A stretch of DNA of 64,000 nt from Aldehydirespirator sp965204415 (GCA_965204415.1 CBDBEL010000002.1:744001-808000); one strand, 5' to 3'; positions 32,013 to 41,525 are shown, numbered from the stretch's first letter. Numbers and translations: made by a program. Notes: a model not told the origin generated them from the sequence alone.

Positions 32013-34085
32013 GGCCAGGGCGCGGCGGATGCCGGCGGTGATGCGGTCGGCGGTGATCATGGAGTAGCGCTCCAGCTGGGTGGGCCCCCAGAAGACGTCC
32101 ATGTGGGCCACCCTCACCGGCGGCGCCTCCAGCGAGTAGAGGCCGTGCTCGCTGACTGCGGCCAGGATCTCGGCCCCGAATCCGCTGGTGGTGTGGGCCT
32201 CGTGGGCCACTACCAGCCGTCCGGTCCTCTCCACGCTGTCCAGCACGGTCTCGCGGTCCCACGGATACAGGGTTCGCAGGTCGACCACCTCGGCCGACAC
32301 CCCCTCCGCGGCCAGCGCCTCGGCCGCCTTCAGCGCCTCGCGCACCGGCGGGCCCCACGACACCACCGTTACGTCGGTGCCGCCGCGCAGCACGCTGGCC
32401 CGTCCGAAGCCGATCCGGTAGGGCTCGACCGGCACGTCCTGCTTGAGGCCCCGGTACAGCGAGATGGGCTCCAGGAACACCACCGGGTCCTGGCTGGCCA
32501 GGGCCGACTCCATCAGGCCCTTGGCGTCGTAGGGGTTTGAGGGGTACACCACCACCAGCCCGGGCGCGTGGGTGAAGAACGACTCGGGCGAGTCGGTGTG
32601 GAACTCGAAGTTGTCGAGGTTGGTGCCCACCGGCAGCCGGGCCACCACCGGGGCGGTGAGATGGCCCCGGTAGCGCCACCGGATGCGGGCCACATGGCCG
32701 ATGAGCTGGTCGAAGGCGGGGTAGACGAAGCCCGCGAACTCGATCTCAGCCACCGGCTTCAGCCCGGCCATGGCCATCCCCACCGCGGTTCCCATGATGC
32801 CGGTCTCGCACAGGGGGGTGTCGATCACCCGGTTCTCTCCGAAGCGCTCGAGCATGCCCTCGGTGATGCGGAACACGCCGCCTTCGACACCCACGTCCTC
32901 TCCCAGGATCACCAGCGACGGGTCCCGCTCGAAGGCCGAGTGTAGGGTCAGCTTGAGGGCCTCGGTCATGTCGAGCCGGCGGGTCTCTCCGGTGGGTGAC
33001 ACCTCCGGCTCGACCGCCCACACCTCCTCGGGATCCAGCGTGGCGGCGGGCTCGCCGGCGTCCTGCTGCTCGCGGTGCAACTGCTCGACGAGCGAGGCCG
33101 GAGCCCGGGCGAACAGATGTCGGGGCGAGTAGTCGCGCGACACTCCGGACCTGGCCTCGAGCTGGTCGACGAAGGCCTCGAGCTCGGCTGAGATCCCGGC
33201 CCGCATGCCGTCCTCCTGGTCGGCCTCCCACAGGCCCTTGTTCACTAGGAAGGCCCGCATCCGGGTGATGGGATCCCGCTCGCGCCACCGGGCTTCCTCG
33301 TCGGTGGTGCGGTACACCGGGGTCCCGTCGTAGGTGGAATGGGGTGCGAACCGGTAGGTGAGCATCTCGATGAGGGTCGGGCCTTCGCCGTTGGCGGCCC
33401 GCTCGATGGCCTCGCGGGCGGTCTGGTACATGGCCAGCGGGTCCATGCCGTCCACCAGATCCCCGGCGAATCCGTACGCCTCGGCCTTGACGGCCAGCGT
33501 CTCCGCCGCGGTCTGCTTGTCGATGGTCGTCGACTGGGCCACCTGGTTGTTCTGGCACAGGAACACGGTGGGGGTCTTCCACACTCCGGCGAAGTTCATG
33601 GCCGCGTGGAAGTCGGACTCCGAGGTGGCGCCGTCGCCGAACACCACCATGGCCACGGTGTCGCGCCCTTGAAGGCGCTCGGCGTAGCCGAAGCCCACCG
33701 CGTGGGGCAGGTGGGTTCCGATGGTGGCGTTGAGCCTGGTCACCCGGTAGCGGTTGACGTCCCAGAGATCGTCATCGTCGGGCACGCCCATCCACAGGCC
33801 GAGCGTGGCGATGGGGCTCATGCCCCGGGCCAGCCACATGCCCAGCTCGCGGTATGCGGAGAAGAGCCAGTCGGTCTCCCGCAGCGCCAGCGCCGCCCCG
33901 ACGTGGGCCTCCTGGCCGCTCACCTGGTAGTAGGCCGGCATGCGTCCCTGCCGCTGGAGGTTGAGCAGCTTCTCGTCGGCCATCCGGGTGGTGAGCAGCA
34001 GGCGGAGCATGTCGACCAGCCGGCCGTCGTCGAGATCAGGGACCGGCCCCACAAGCTCTCCCGCCGGGTCCAGGATCTGCCGCAT
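32007..34085 (-). CDS. 2-oxoacid dehydrogenase E1, fused alpha and beta subunits
   Basis: 692 residues, about the sum of E1 alpha and E1 beta. The alpha part (about 1-330) has the ThDP motif GDGATSESDFHAAMNFAGVW to NN; the beta part (about 370-692) has ILGEDVGVEGGVFRIT, CETGIMGTAVGMAMAGLKPVAEIEF and FEFHTDSPESFFTH. A linker around 330-370 joins them. Fused E1 enzymes are known for branched-chain and acetoin-type dehydrogenases; substrate is not clear here. GAGGA precedes ATG 34085. It runs into E2 through the duplicated junction. No E3 (lipoamide dehydrogenase) gene is in the window. Confidence 0.92.
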   Translation of the reverse strand: MRQILDPAGELVGPVPDLDDGRLVDMLRLLLTTRMADEKLLNLQRQGRMPAYYQVSGQEAHVGAALALRETDWLFSAYRELGMWLARGMSPIATLGLWMGVPDDDDLWDVNRYRVTRLNATIGTHLPHAVGFGYAERLQGRDTVAMVVFGDGATSESDFHAAMNFAGVWKTPTVFLCQNNQVAQSTTIDKQTAAETLAVKAEAYGFAGDLVDGMDPLAMYQTAREAIERAANGEGPTLIEMLTYRFAPHSTYDGTPVYRTTDEEARWRERDPITRMRAFLVNKGLWEADQEDGMRAGISAELEAFVDQLEARSGVSRDYSPRHLFARAPASLVEQLHREQQDAGEPAATLDPEEVWAVEPEVSPTGETRRLDMTEALKLTLHSAFERDPSLVILGEDVGVEGGVFRITEGMLERFGENRVIDTPLCETGIMGTAVGMAMAGLKPVAEIEFAGFVYPAFDQLIGHVARIRWRYRGHLTAPVVARLPVGTNLDNFEFHTDSPESFFTHAPGLVVVYPSNPYDAKGLMESALASQDPVVFLEPISLYRGLKQDVPVEPYRIGFGRASVLRGGTDVTVVSWGPPVREALKAAEALAAEGVSAEVVDLRTLYPWDRETVLDSVERTGRLVVAHEAHTTSGFGAEILAAVSEHGLYSLEAPPVRVAHMDVFWGPTQLERYSMITADRITAGIRRALAG

Positions 34086-34263
34086 TCCTCACGTTCCTTC
34101 CGCTCCTGCTCGCTGTGCTCGCCGGCCGCTCGGGCCGAGGCCTCCGCGAAACCGCCGACGGCGACACTCTAGGGTAGGAAACGCTTGTGTATCACGTCGT
34201 ACGCCTGTGATTCCATATCTGCATCCCGCAGACGGCGCGAGTTTCAATGACTAGTGTTAGCTC

Positions 34264-35094
34264 ATGACCGAGACAAGCACAGCCAGGACGGCTACAGCCG
34301 ATTCCTTCGACGTGAGCGGCCGCCGGGTGGTGATCACCGGTGGAACCGCCGGAATCGGCCTGGCCGTGGCGACCCATCTCGTCCAATGCGGCGCCCAGGT
34401 GGTGATCTGTGGCCGCAGGCCGGAGGGCGCCGCGATCGCTGACGGCATCGGAGCCGCCTTCGTGACGATGGATGTGGCCGACGACGTTTCGGTCGAGCGG
34501 GCTTTCGGGGCCATGTCCGAGCGATTCGACGCTCTCGACGCGCTGATCCTCAACGCCGGCATCGACGAGTACCACGGCGAGGTCGAGGACCTGGACATGG
34601 ACGTGTTCGAGCGGGTGATCGACATCAACACGCTGGGAGTGGTGCGCGCTCTCCGTCACGGGGTGGGCATGGTGCGCGACCACGGGTCGGTCATCGTCAC
34701 CAGCTCGCCGGCCGGCTCCGTGGCGGCGCCGGGCATGGCCGCCTACGCCGCGTCCAAGGCCGCCCTCGACCACCTGGTACGGGTGTGGGCCCTGGAGCTG
34801 GGACCGCGCCAGGTCCGGATCAACGCCGTACTGCCCGGCATCGTGGAGAGCGAGATGGGTGCGGAGTCGGCCCCCGACCTGGAGTTGATCAGGCGCATGA
34901 CCGCCAACGGCGTGTTCCGCAAGGCGTCGGAGATGGCGCCGGTGTTCCACTTCCTGGTCAGCGACGCCAGCACGACCCTCACCGGCTCGCTCGTCGGCTG
35001 TCACGACGGCATCCCCCTCGGCTACAGCCACGAGGTGATGGCCCGCCTCGCCGCGGACCTGCCCGATCCCTCCGAGGGTGAGGCCGCGCCGTGA
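34264..35094 (+). CDS. Short-chain dehydrogenase/reductase (SDR)
   Basis: 276 residues with classic SDR signatures: GGTAGIG (26-32) for NAD(P), NAG near 97-99, S147/S148 and Y161-x3-K165 (AAYAASKAALDH). The first 18 residues are an extra Thr/Ala-rich tail. The C-terminus lacks the common DGG ending (CHDGIPLGYS instead). It is divergent from the E1-E2 operon and overlaps the next SDR by GTGA, so it is the first of a two-gene operon. An alcohol or ketone intermediate is the expected substrate. Confidence 0.9.
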   Translation: MTETSTARTATADSFDVSGRRVVITGGTAGIGLAVATHLVQCGAQVVICGRRPEGAAIADGIGAAFVTMDVADDVSVERAFGAMSERFDALDALILNAGIDEYHGEVEDLDMDVFERVIDINTLGVVRALRHGVGMVRDHGSVIVTSSPAGSVAAPGMAAYAASKAALDHLVRVWALELGPRQVRINAVLPGIVESEMGAESAPDLELIRRMTANGVFRKASEMAPVFHFLVSDASTTLTGSLVGCHDGIPLGYSHEVMARLAADLPDPSEGEAAP

Positions 35095-35933
35095 CGGAAT
35101 CGCTGGCCGGGCAGGTGGCGCTGGTCACCGGCGCGGGCCGTGCCGGGGGGATGGGCGAGGCGACCGCGCGGCGGCTGGCCGAGGCCGGTGCCGACGTGGT
35201 CGTCACCGACCTGGCCCGCGACCGTCCCGAGCTGCGCCAGGACCCCACCCACGGCCTGGGCGACGATCTGGCCGCGCTGGAGGCGCTGGCTGCTGAGCTG
35301 CGCGACCAGTACGGAGCCAGGAGCTTCGCGGCCCCGCTGGACGTCACCGATCAGGCTCAGGCCGAGGCGGTGGTCGAGCGCGCGCTCCAGGATCTGGGTT
35401 CGCTCGACATCCTGTTCAACAACGCGGGCGCCACCACCGGGGTGGGCCGCTTCGCCGACCAGACCGAGGAGCAGTGGAACCTGTCGTGGCAGGTGAACGT
35501 CATGGGCTCTCGGCGGATGGCGCTGCTGGCGCTGGGCCCGATGATCGAGGCCGGCCGGGGCGTGATCGTCAACAACGTGTCGATCGGGGGACTGGTGTCC
35601 GACCCCGGGTACGGGGCCTACAACGTCACCAAGTTCGGTCTGACCGCCATGACCAAGCTCATCGCCAAGGAGCACGGGCGCGACGGGATCCGCTGCGTGG
35701 GCGTGTGCCCCGGTCCCATCGACACCCAGATGGCGGTGGCCAACCGCAGGCTGGTCGCCGGCCTGGCCGGCGTGACGGACGACGAGGCCGGCGAGATGCT
35801 GGTCTCAGAGGTGCCGCTGGGCCGGTGGGGCACTGCCGACGAGGTGGCCCGGCTGGTGGTGTTCCTGGCGTCACCGGCCGCCTCCTACATCAACGGCGCC
35901 CTGATACCAATAGACGGGGGCGTGCTGCCCTAG
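35091..35933 (+). CDS. Short-chain dehydrogenase/reductase (SDR)
   Basis: 280 residues from GTG 35091. Cofactor motif TGAGRAGGMG, NNAG (LFNNAGATTG), active-site serine region NNVSIGG and YNVTK (YGAYNVTKFG), then VCPGPIDTQM and the closing IDGGVLP. It is coupled to the SDR before it and converges on the Lrp-family gene. The pair probably acts at consecutive steps on related hydroxy compounds. Confidence 0.9.
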   Translation: MTESLAGQVALVTGAGRAGGMGEATARRLAEAGADVVVTDLARDRPELRQDPTHGLGDDLAALEALAAELRDQYGARSFAAPLDVTDQAQAEAVVERALQDLGSLDILFNNAGATTGVGRFADQTEEQWNLSWQVNVMGSRRMALLALGPMIEAGRGVIVNNVSIGGLVSDPGYGAYNVTKFGLTAMTKLIAKEHGRDGIRCVGVCPGPIDTQMAVANRRLVAGLAGVTDDEAGEMLVSEVPLGRWGTADEVARLVVFLASPAASYINGALIPIDGGVLP

Positions 35934-35962
35934 CCCGCTGGGAAGGCTGCCGGCTTAAGTGT

Positions 35963-36886
35963 TCAGGTGAGGCCGGCGATCATCGACTCCTTGACTTCGA
36001 CCAGGTACACGAACGTCTCGATCTGCCGCACCCCTTCAACGGCGCGAACGCCGTCGACCAACTCGGCCAGGTGGGCCTCATCGCGGTAGCTGACCTCAGC
36101 AATCACGTCGAAGCGCCCGAGCACTCTGGCCACGAGGGGTATGTCGGATACGGCTGCGATCGCCTCGGCCACGGGTCCAGCCGGACCGTCCGTCTGGATC
36201 ATGAGACCGGCATAGCCCTTCACGCCCAGCACTCCGGGGCTGACGATGGTCTGGACGGTCACCACACCGGCGGCCATGAGCCCCAGCACCCGATCCCGAG
36301 TGGCGGCGTGCGACATGCCTGCAGCCTCGGCCATCTCGGCGAACGTGGCTCGCCCGTCCGCGGCCAGGCACCTTAGGAGCTTGATGTCCGTAGCGTCGAC
36401 GCTGCGCTGGCGGGCGCCCAGCCGGTGGTCGGCAATCGCCGGGTCTCGGCCGGTTTGCGACCAGTCTTGCTTGACGAAGGCCACCAGCGAGGAGGCATCG
36501 ATGCCCCGTACGGCCGGATCGGATCGGGCTCCCTCAATGGCGACGTCCAACTGGCGAGCGTCGCTTGCCCTGAACTCCACAAACAGTCCGCCGGTCCCAG
36601 CCAGAATCAGGACGAACGCAGTCTCGTCCATCTTGGCCAGCCGCTCGGCTACCGGTGTGACCGGTCCCTGCACATCGATGAGGCAGTAGGCGAACTCGCC
36701 GTAGCCGAGGGCGCGCGGATCAATCCGCCCGAGGATGTGGATGGCGCCAGTGTCGATCAGCCGGATGACCCTGGTCTTCACCGCCGCCTGTGACATGCCG
36801 ATGCTTCTAGCCAAGGCCGCGTAGCTGGCGCGGCTGTCGGCTACCAGGCCGTCGATCAGGGCGCGGTCGATGTGGTCCAGTTCCAT
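35963..36886 (-). CDS. Lrp/AsnC-family regulator with two tandem HTH-RAM modules
   Basis: 307 residues from ATG 36886 (an in-frame ATG at 36943 would add 19 residues; neither has a good ribosome-binding site). Standard Lrp proteins are about 150 residues. Here residues 1-150 and 160-307 each contain an AsnC-type HTH (IDRALIDGLVADSRASYAALARSIGMS; IKLLRCLAADGRATFAEMAEAAGMS) and an effector-sensing domain. Lrp-type proteins sense amino acids and control their transport and breakdown. It is divergent from the binding-protein gene of the branched-chain-type importer, which is its most likely target. Confidence 0.88.
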   Translation of the reverse strand: MELDHIDRALIDGLVADSRASYAALARSIGMSQAAVKTRVIRLIDTGAIHILGRIDPRALGYGEFAYCLIDVQGPVTPVAERLAKMDETAFVLILAGTGGLFVEFRASDARQLDVAIEGARSDPAVRGIDASSLVAFVKQDWSQTGRDPAIADHRLGARQRSVDATDIKLLRCLAADGRATFAEMAEAAGMSHAATRDRVLGLMAAGVVTVQTIVSPGVLGVKGYAGLMIQTDGPAGPVAEAIAAVSDIPLVARVLGRFDVIAEVSYRDEAHLAELVDGVRAVEGVRQIETFVYLVEVKESMIAGLT

Positions 36887-37110
36887 GGCGGCGTCATGGT
36901 AGACGCCGTTAACGCAGGGCTCAGGTCGGCGAGTCAGGGTCATACTAAGAAGCGCAGGCTGCTGATCTACTTCGACACAGAATCTATGGCTAACTCAGGA
37001 CACTGCGAACATAACCATTGCCGAAATCGCTGAGTTGCCAAGATATGTACAATCGGGCTATCAAGACTCCCACAGACACGCGCGCTCAAGCCGCGAAGGA
37101 GGAACACACC

Positions 37111-38496
37111 ATGAGTCCCAAGTCCAGCTGGAGGGTGCTGGCTGCAGTTCTGCTTGCATTCGCCCTGGTTGCCGCGGCCTGCGGTGACGACGAGGAAGAC
37201 GCTCCCGCCGCGGCGGAGCCTGCACCGGCCGCGCCCGCGGAGGAGCCGGCCGACGAGCCCATGGATGAGCCCGCTGAGGAGCCCATGGAAGAACCGGCCG
37301 ACGAGCCCATGGATGAGCCCGCTGAGGAGCCCATGGAAGAGCCGGCCGACGAGCCCATGGAAGAGCCCGACTCCATGATGGCCGACGAGTCGATGGAGCC
37401 GGTCAAGATCGGTCTGATCGCGCAGGTCGAGGAGCTCATGGCGTTCCCCGAGGTGCCCGCGGCGGTCCAGGCCTACGTCGACTACTTCAACACCGAGCTG
37501 GGCGGCGTCGACGGGCATCCCATCGAGTTGGAGGTGTGCGGCGCGGGCGACGCGGTGGAGTCCCACATTGCCTGCGCCAACGAGTTCGTGAACGCCGACG
37601 ACGTCCACGTGGTCATCAACAGCGGCTTCCTGTCCAACAGCATCGCCTCGGGCACCATCCTGGCCGAGGCCGGCAAGGCGAACCTCGGACTGGGCAACGA
37701 CTTCATCGATTACCTCACTCCCAACCTCTATAACTTCGATCCCGGCCTGCCCGGCCTGGCCCAGGTCTTCTTCGTGTTCGCCAAGAACCAGCGCGACGTC
37801 TCCACCATGTCGCTGTTCCTGGCCGACGATCCGGCCATCGCACCGTTCGAACCGGCGCTGTACGCCATCGGCGAGAGCAACGGGATCACGATCACCGAGA
37901 CCATCTATCTGGGGTTCGAGCCTGACCTGACCGGGCCGGTGTCCGCGGCCGACACCGGCAACGAGGGCTGGCTGTTCGTCCTGGCCGACGGCGCCCAGTG
38001 CACCGCGGCCGCCAATGGCGTGGAGACGGTCGGATACGAGGGCCACCTCTTCGGCAACGATCTGTGCCTGAGCCAGGATCTTGTCGAGTCGGGCGAGCTG
38101 GACGGCTGGGCCGGCCCGATCGTGTCGAGCGCTCCCACAGTCGACGGGGGCGCGGAGATCGACGAGATCAACCGTGTGCTGGACACCTACGGCGGCGCGG
38201 ACGTGCAGACTTCCGGCCTCGGCGGCTGGGCGCTGGGTCAAGCGGTCATCGCCAGGGACCTGCTCATCGCAGGCGGCGGCGCCGACGCGACCACCGAGTC
38301 TGTGCTGGCCGCGCTCAGCACCTACTCCAGCAGCGACGTTCCCGGCTTCCCCGATTTGAGCTGCCCCGGCCCGGATCCGTGGGCCGGTGCCTGCAACACC
38401 TCTCCGTTGATGGTCACCATCGCGGGCGGGCAGATGACGGCTCCCGACGGGTTCACCTTCCTGGACTTCTCGGAGCTCAACTTCCTGCTGGGCTGA
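37111..38496 (+). CDS. Branched-chain amino acid-type ABC substrate-binding lipoprotein
   Basis: 461 residues from ATG 37111, with AAGGAGG upstream. Signal peptide and lipobox VAAACG (C24). Residues about 25-90 form an acidic Glu/Pro/Met linker with a 16-residue repeat. The rest is a type-I periplasmic-binding fold of the Leu/Ile/Val group (VKIGLIAQVEELMAFPEV, GHPIELEVCGAGD, VVINSGFLSN). A paralogue lies at 54692. The next genes encode the matching permease and two ATPases. Relatives bind amino acids, amides, urea or aromatic acids. Confidence 0.92.
   Translation: MSPKSSWRVLAAVLLAFALVAAACGDDEEDAPAAAEPAPAAPAEEPADEPMDEPAEEPMEEPADEPMDEPAEEPMEEPADEPMEEPDSMMADESMEPVKIGLIAQVEELMAFPEVPAAVQAYVDYFNTELGGVDGHPIELEVCGAGDAVESHIACANEFVNADDVHVVINSGFLSNSIASGTILAEAGKANLGLGNDFIDYLTPNLYNFDPGLPGLAQVFFVFAKNQRDVSTMSLFLADDPAIAPFEPALYAIGESNGITITETIYLGFEPDLTGPVSAADTGNEGWLFVLADGAQCTAAANGVETVGYEGHLFGNDLCLSQDLVESGELDGWAGPIVSSAPTVDGGAEIDEINRVLDTYGGADVQTSGLGGWALGQAVIARDLLIAGGGADATTESVLAALSTYSSSDVPGFPDLSCPGPDPWAGACNTSPLMVTIAGGQMTAPDGFTFLDFSELNFLLG
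37249..37371 (+). repeat. 48-bp coding repeat in the binding-protein linker
   Basis: Copies at 37249, 37297 and 37345 (partial) encode the 16-residue unit ADEPMDEPAEEPMEEP about 2.5 times. The unit is itself built of EP pairs. It lies between the lipobox and the ligand-binding fold, so it works as a flexible, acidic spacer at the membrane surface. Confidence 0.85.
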
Positions 38497-38531
38497 CCTC
38501 GGCACTCACACGCTCGTTCGAAATCGAGTCG

Positions 38532-38557
38532 AGCCGGGCCCCGTCGAGGGCCCGGCT
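38532..38557 (+). terminator. Stem-loop between binding-protein and permease genes
   Basis: AGCCGGGCCC, 6-nt loop, and the exact complement, starting 36 nt after the binding-protein stop and ending 25 nt before the permease GTG. Partial termination or mRNA protection here would give more binding protein than permease, as is usual in such operons. No T-tract follows. Confidence 0.6.
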
Positions 38558-38581
38558 AGGCTCGTATGAGCAGGGGGCCTT

Positions 38582-40729
38582 GTGATTGCCAGACTGTCTC
38601 CAGCCGAGCGGATCAGCGCCGCCGTTCTCGGAGCGATCGCGGTCGCCTGGATCATCGGAGCCGCACTCCGCCGGGAGCTGTTCTTCGACCCGGTGCTGTT
38701 CGGCCTCGGCTCCGGCGCCATCATCGCCGCGCTGGCCATCGGGCTGGTCGTGGCCTTCCGGGCGTCGGGGGTCATCAACTTCGGGCACGGCGCCATCGCC
38801 ACCTACGTGACCTACGTGTACGTGTCGCTGGTCGGCGACGGCCAGTACCCCGTGCCGCCCATACCCAACCCGCTGGCACCGATCGAGGGCATCGCCGGGA
38901 TCGAGATCGTCGACTTCCCGACCTTCATCAGCCTGGGCGACTCGATGGGCAAGGCTCCCGCGCTGGTGATCGCGCTGGCCACCGCCGCGGTCCTCGGGCT
39001 CATCGCCCACTTCGCCATCTTCCGCCCGCTGCGATACGCCCCGGTGCTGGCCAAGGTGATCGCGTCGGTCGGGATCATGCTGTTCCTGCAGGCCGCGGTG
39101 GTGCTGCGCTTCGGGGCACGGGCCAAAGCGACCGAGCCGATCTTCCCCGACGACCCGGTCGACATCCTGGGGGCACGGGTCGGCCAGGACCGCCTATGGG
39201 TGCTGGGCACCGTCATCGTCATCACCGCCGCGCTGTGGGTGCTGTTCCGCTTCACCCGATTCGGGATCGCCACCCGGGCCGGTGCCGAGAACGAGCGGTT
39301 CACCACGCTGCTGGGCTTCAACGCCGACTTCCAGGCAGGCGTCAGCTGGGTGATGGCCTCGGTGCTGGCCGGTCTGGTGGGGATCCTGGTGGCGCCCATC
39401 ACCGGCGTGACCCCGAACTTCTTCACCGTGCTGCTCATCTCCTCGCTGGGAGCGGCGCTCATCGGGCGGATGTCGTCGTTCGTGATCGCCGCCGCCGCGG
39501 GCCTGATGCTGGGCGTCGTCGACCAGGAGCTGTTCCGTCTGGAGCTGGAGTGGGGCTGGATACCAGACATCGGTATCCGGAGGGCGCTCCCGTTCGTGGT
39601 GATCGCGCTGGCCATGGTGGCCCGGGGCGAGTCGCTGCCGTCGCGGGGCGCGCTCACGGTGGAGCGGCTGCCCGAGGCGTACGTGCCCCGCATCACCCGC
39701 GGCCGGATGGTCGGGTACGGGGTCCTGCTGGCGGTGGCCTTCTGGCTGACTGTGTTCGCGCCCTTCCAGTACCGGGCCGGCATGCAGAACTCCATGATCG
39801 GGGTGATCCTGGCCCTGTCGCTCGTGGTGGTGACCGGCTACGTGGGCCAGATCTCACTGATGCAGATGGCCCTAGCCGGGATCGGCGCCTTCTCGGTGGC
39901 ATCCTTCGGCACCCAGGCTGGAATGCCCCTGTTCATCTCATTGCCGCTGGCGGTGGCAGCCGGTGTCGGGTTCGGCCTGATCGCAGCCATCCCGTCGCTG
40001 CGGACCCGCGGCGCCAGCCTGGCCATCGTCACGCTGGCCAGCGGGCTGGCCATGGGCGAGATCTTCTTCTCGCGCCCCGGCTGGTTCGGTCTCGACCGCG
40101 GCGTCAAGACGACCGACCCGCCGGTGCTGTTCGGCATCGAGTTCGGGCCCAACAGCGACTTCATCTTCGGCGACGGCAAGATCCCCACCGGCGGGTACGG
40201 GCTCTTCCTGCTGGTGGTAGGCGCGCTGTGCTGCATCTCGGTGATGCGGCTGCGACGGTCGCGCTTGGGCGAGCAGATGCTGGCCGTGCGGGCCAACGAG
40301 CGGGCCGCGGCCGCGGCCGGGGTGAACGTGGCCGCCATCAAGCTGTCGGCGTTCGCCATATCGAGCGTCTTCGCCGCTCTGGGCGGTGCGCTCATCGCGT
40401 TCAACGTGGGCACCTACGGCACCGACACGTTCGGGATCTTCGCCTCGCTGACCGTGCTCGCCTTCGCCTACCTCGGCGGCATCAGCACTATCGGCGGGGC
40501 CATCACCGCGGGGACGCTGTTCTCGGAGGGGATCGGCATCGTCGTCACCAACGAGTGGTTCATCGACGTGGGGCCCTACACCGCCTATGTGGCCGGGTTC
40601 TTCCTGATCGGCACCGCCGTCTACAACAACGAGGGCATCGACGGATTCCAGCGCAGGCAGTTCCACCAGCTGGGCAGGTGGCTGAGCCGCGGCCGGGGCC
40701 GTAGCGCGGCGGAGACCTCCGATGTCTGA
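38582..40729 (+). CDS. Fused LivH-LivM branched-chain-type ABC permease
   Basis: 715 residues from GTG 38582, with AGGGGG upstream. The first half (about 1-345) is LivH-like (GLVVAFRASGVINFGHGAI, then the ALIGRMSSFV region); the second half (about 375-700) is LivM-like (VVVTGYVGQISLMQMALAGIGAF, LRTRGASLAIVTLASGLAMGE, FAYLGGISTIGGAI). These are usually two proteins of about 300 residues. It overlaps livG by 8 nt. The protein forms the membrane pore for the substrate delivered by the upstream lipoprotein. Confidence 0.93.
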   Translation: MIARLSPAERISAAVLGAIAVAWIIGAALRRELFFDPVLFGLGSGAIIAALAIGLVVAFRASGVINFGHGAIATYVTYVYVSLVGDGQYPVPPIPNPLAPIEGIAGIEIVDFPTFISLGDSMGKAPALVIALATAAVLGLIAHFAIFRPLRYAPVLAKVIASVGIMLFLQAAVVLRFGARAKATEPIFPDDPVDILGARVGQDRLWVLGTVIVITAALWVLFRFTRFGIATRAGAENERFTTLLGFNADFQAGVSWVMASVLAGLVGILVAPITGVTPNFFTVLLISSLGAALIGRMSSFVIAAAAGLMLGVVDQELFRLELEWGWIPDIGIRRALPFVVIALAMVARGESLPSRGALTVERLPEAYVPRITRGRMVGYGVLLAVAFWLTVFAPFQYRAGMQNSMIGVILALSLVVVTGYVGQISLMQMALAGIGAFSVASFGTQAGMPLFISLPLAVAAGVGFGLIAAIPSLRTRGASLAIVTLASGLAMGEIFFSRPGWFGLDRGVKTTDPPVLFGIEFGPNSDFIFGDGKIPTGGYGLFLLVVGALCCISVMRLRRSRLGEQMLAVRANERAAAAAGVNVAAIKLSAFAISSVFAALGGALIAFNVGTYGTDTFGIFASLTVLAFAYLGGISTIGGAITAGTLFSEGIGIVVTNEWFIDVGPYTAYVAGFFLIGTAVYNNEGIDGFQRRQFHQLGRWLSRGRGRSAAETSDV

Positions 40730-41483
40730 CACCGTTCTCGCCACCAGCGGACTCACCGTGCGCTTCGGCGGCCTGCTGGCCGTCAACGACCTGTCACTGG
40801 AATGCCGCCGGGGACGGCTCACCGGGCTGATCGGACCCAACGGGGCGGGCAAGACCACCTTCATCGATGCCATCACGGGCTTCCTGCCCAACAACTCGAA
40901 GGGATCAGTGGTTCTGGAGGGGGAGGAGGTCTTCGGACGCTCGCCGCATGTGCTGTCCCACGACGGACTCACCCGCACCTGGCAGACGCTGGAGCTCTTC
41001 GACGACATCACAGTGCGCTCCAACCTCGATGTGGCCAGCCGGCGCCTCACCCTCGGAGGCGCCCTGGCGGACTACTTCCGGCCCCGCAGGCGCGAAGAGA
41101 GGGTGGATGAGGTGCTCGACTTGCTGAACCTGGGCGACATCGCTGAGCGCCAGCCCCGCGAGCTGTCCCAGGGGCAGCGCAAGCTGGTGGGTGTGGGGCG
41201 GGCCCTGGTGGCGGAGTCGTCGAAGATCCTGCTGCTGGACGAGCCCGCGGCCGGCCTCGACAAGGCCGAGACCGAGTGGTTCGGCGCCCAGCTGAGGCAC
41301 CTCGTCGATCAGGGCTACACCATGCTGCTGGTCGACCACGACATGGGGCTTGTGCTCAACGTGTGCGACTACATCCACATGCTGGTGTTCGGCCAGTTGA
41401 CGGCCTCGGGCACCCCGGACGAGATGCGCAACAACCCCGAGGTCATCGCGGCCTACCTGGGCCACAGCGGGGCCGAGTCATGA
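40722..41483 (+). CDS. livG: Branched-chain-type ABC importer ATPase LivG
   Basis: 253 residues. Walker A GPNGAGKT, signature LSQGQRKL, Walker B ILLLDEPAAGLD, H-loop LVDHDMGLVLNVCD and the LivG-typical ending QLTASGTPDEMRNNPEVIAAYLG. It starts inside the LivHM coding sequence and originally would have ended right at the LivF start; a 35-bp junction duplication now separates them. Confidence 0.95.
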   Translation: MSDTVLATSGLTVRFGGLLAVNDLSLECRRGRLTGLIGPNGAGKTTFIDAITGFLPNNSKGSVVLEGEEVFGRSPHVLSHDGLTRTWQTLELFDDITVRSNLDVASRRLTLGGALADYFRPRRREERVDEVLDLLNLGDIAERQPRELSQGQRKLVGVGRALVAESSKILLLDEPAAGLDKAETEWFGAQLRHLVDQGYTMLLVDHDMGLVLNVCDYIHMLVFGQLTASGTPDEMRNNPEVIAAYLGHSGAES

Positions 41484-41525
41484 GCCAGCGGCTAGTCATG
41501 GTGGGAGTCGAGTCATGAGCGAGCG
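41474..41525 (+). repeat. 35-bp duplication of the livG/livF junction
   Basis: CGAGTCATGAGCCAGCG at 41474-41490 recurs as CGAGTCATGAGCGAGCG at 41509-41525. Both copies contain the ATGA stop/start overlap. The first ATG (41480) opens a 12-codon micro-ORF (MSQRLVMVGVES) whose TGA again overlaps the real livF ATG at 41515. Translational coupling from LivG to LivF is thus kept through the micro-ORF. Confidence 0.85.

Noticed and set aside
34189..34211. Weak dyad ATCAC-N11-GTGAT between E1 and the SDR
   Set aside because: Short arms and wide spacing, no second copy seen; not strong enough to call an operator.
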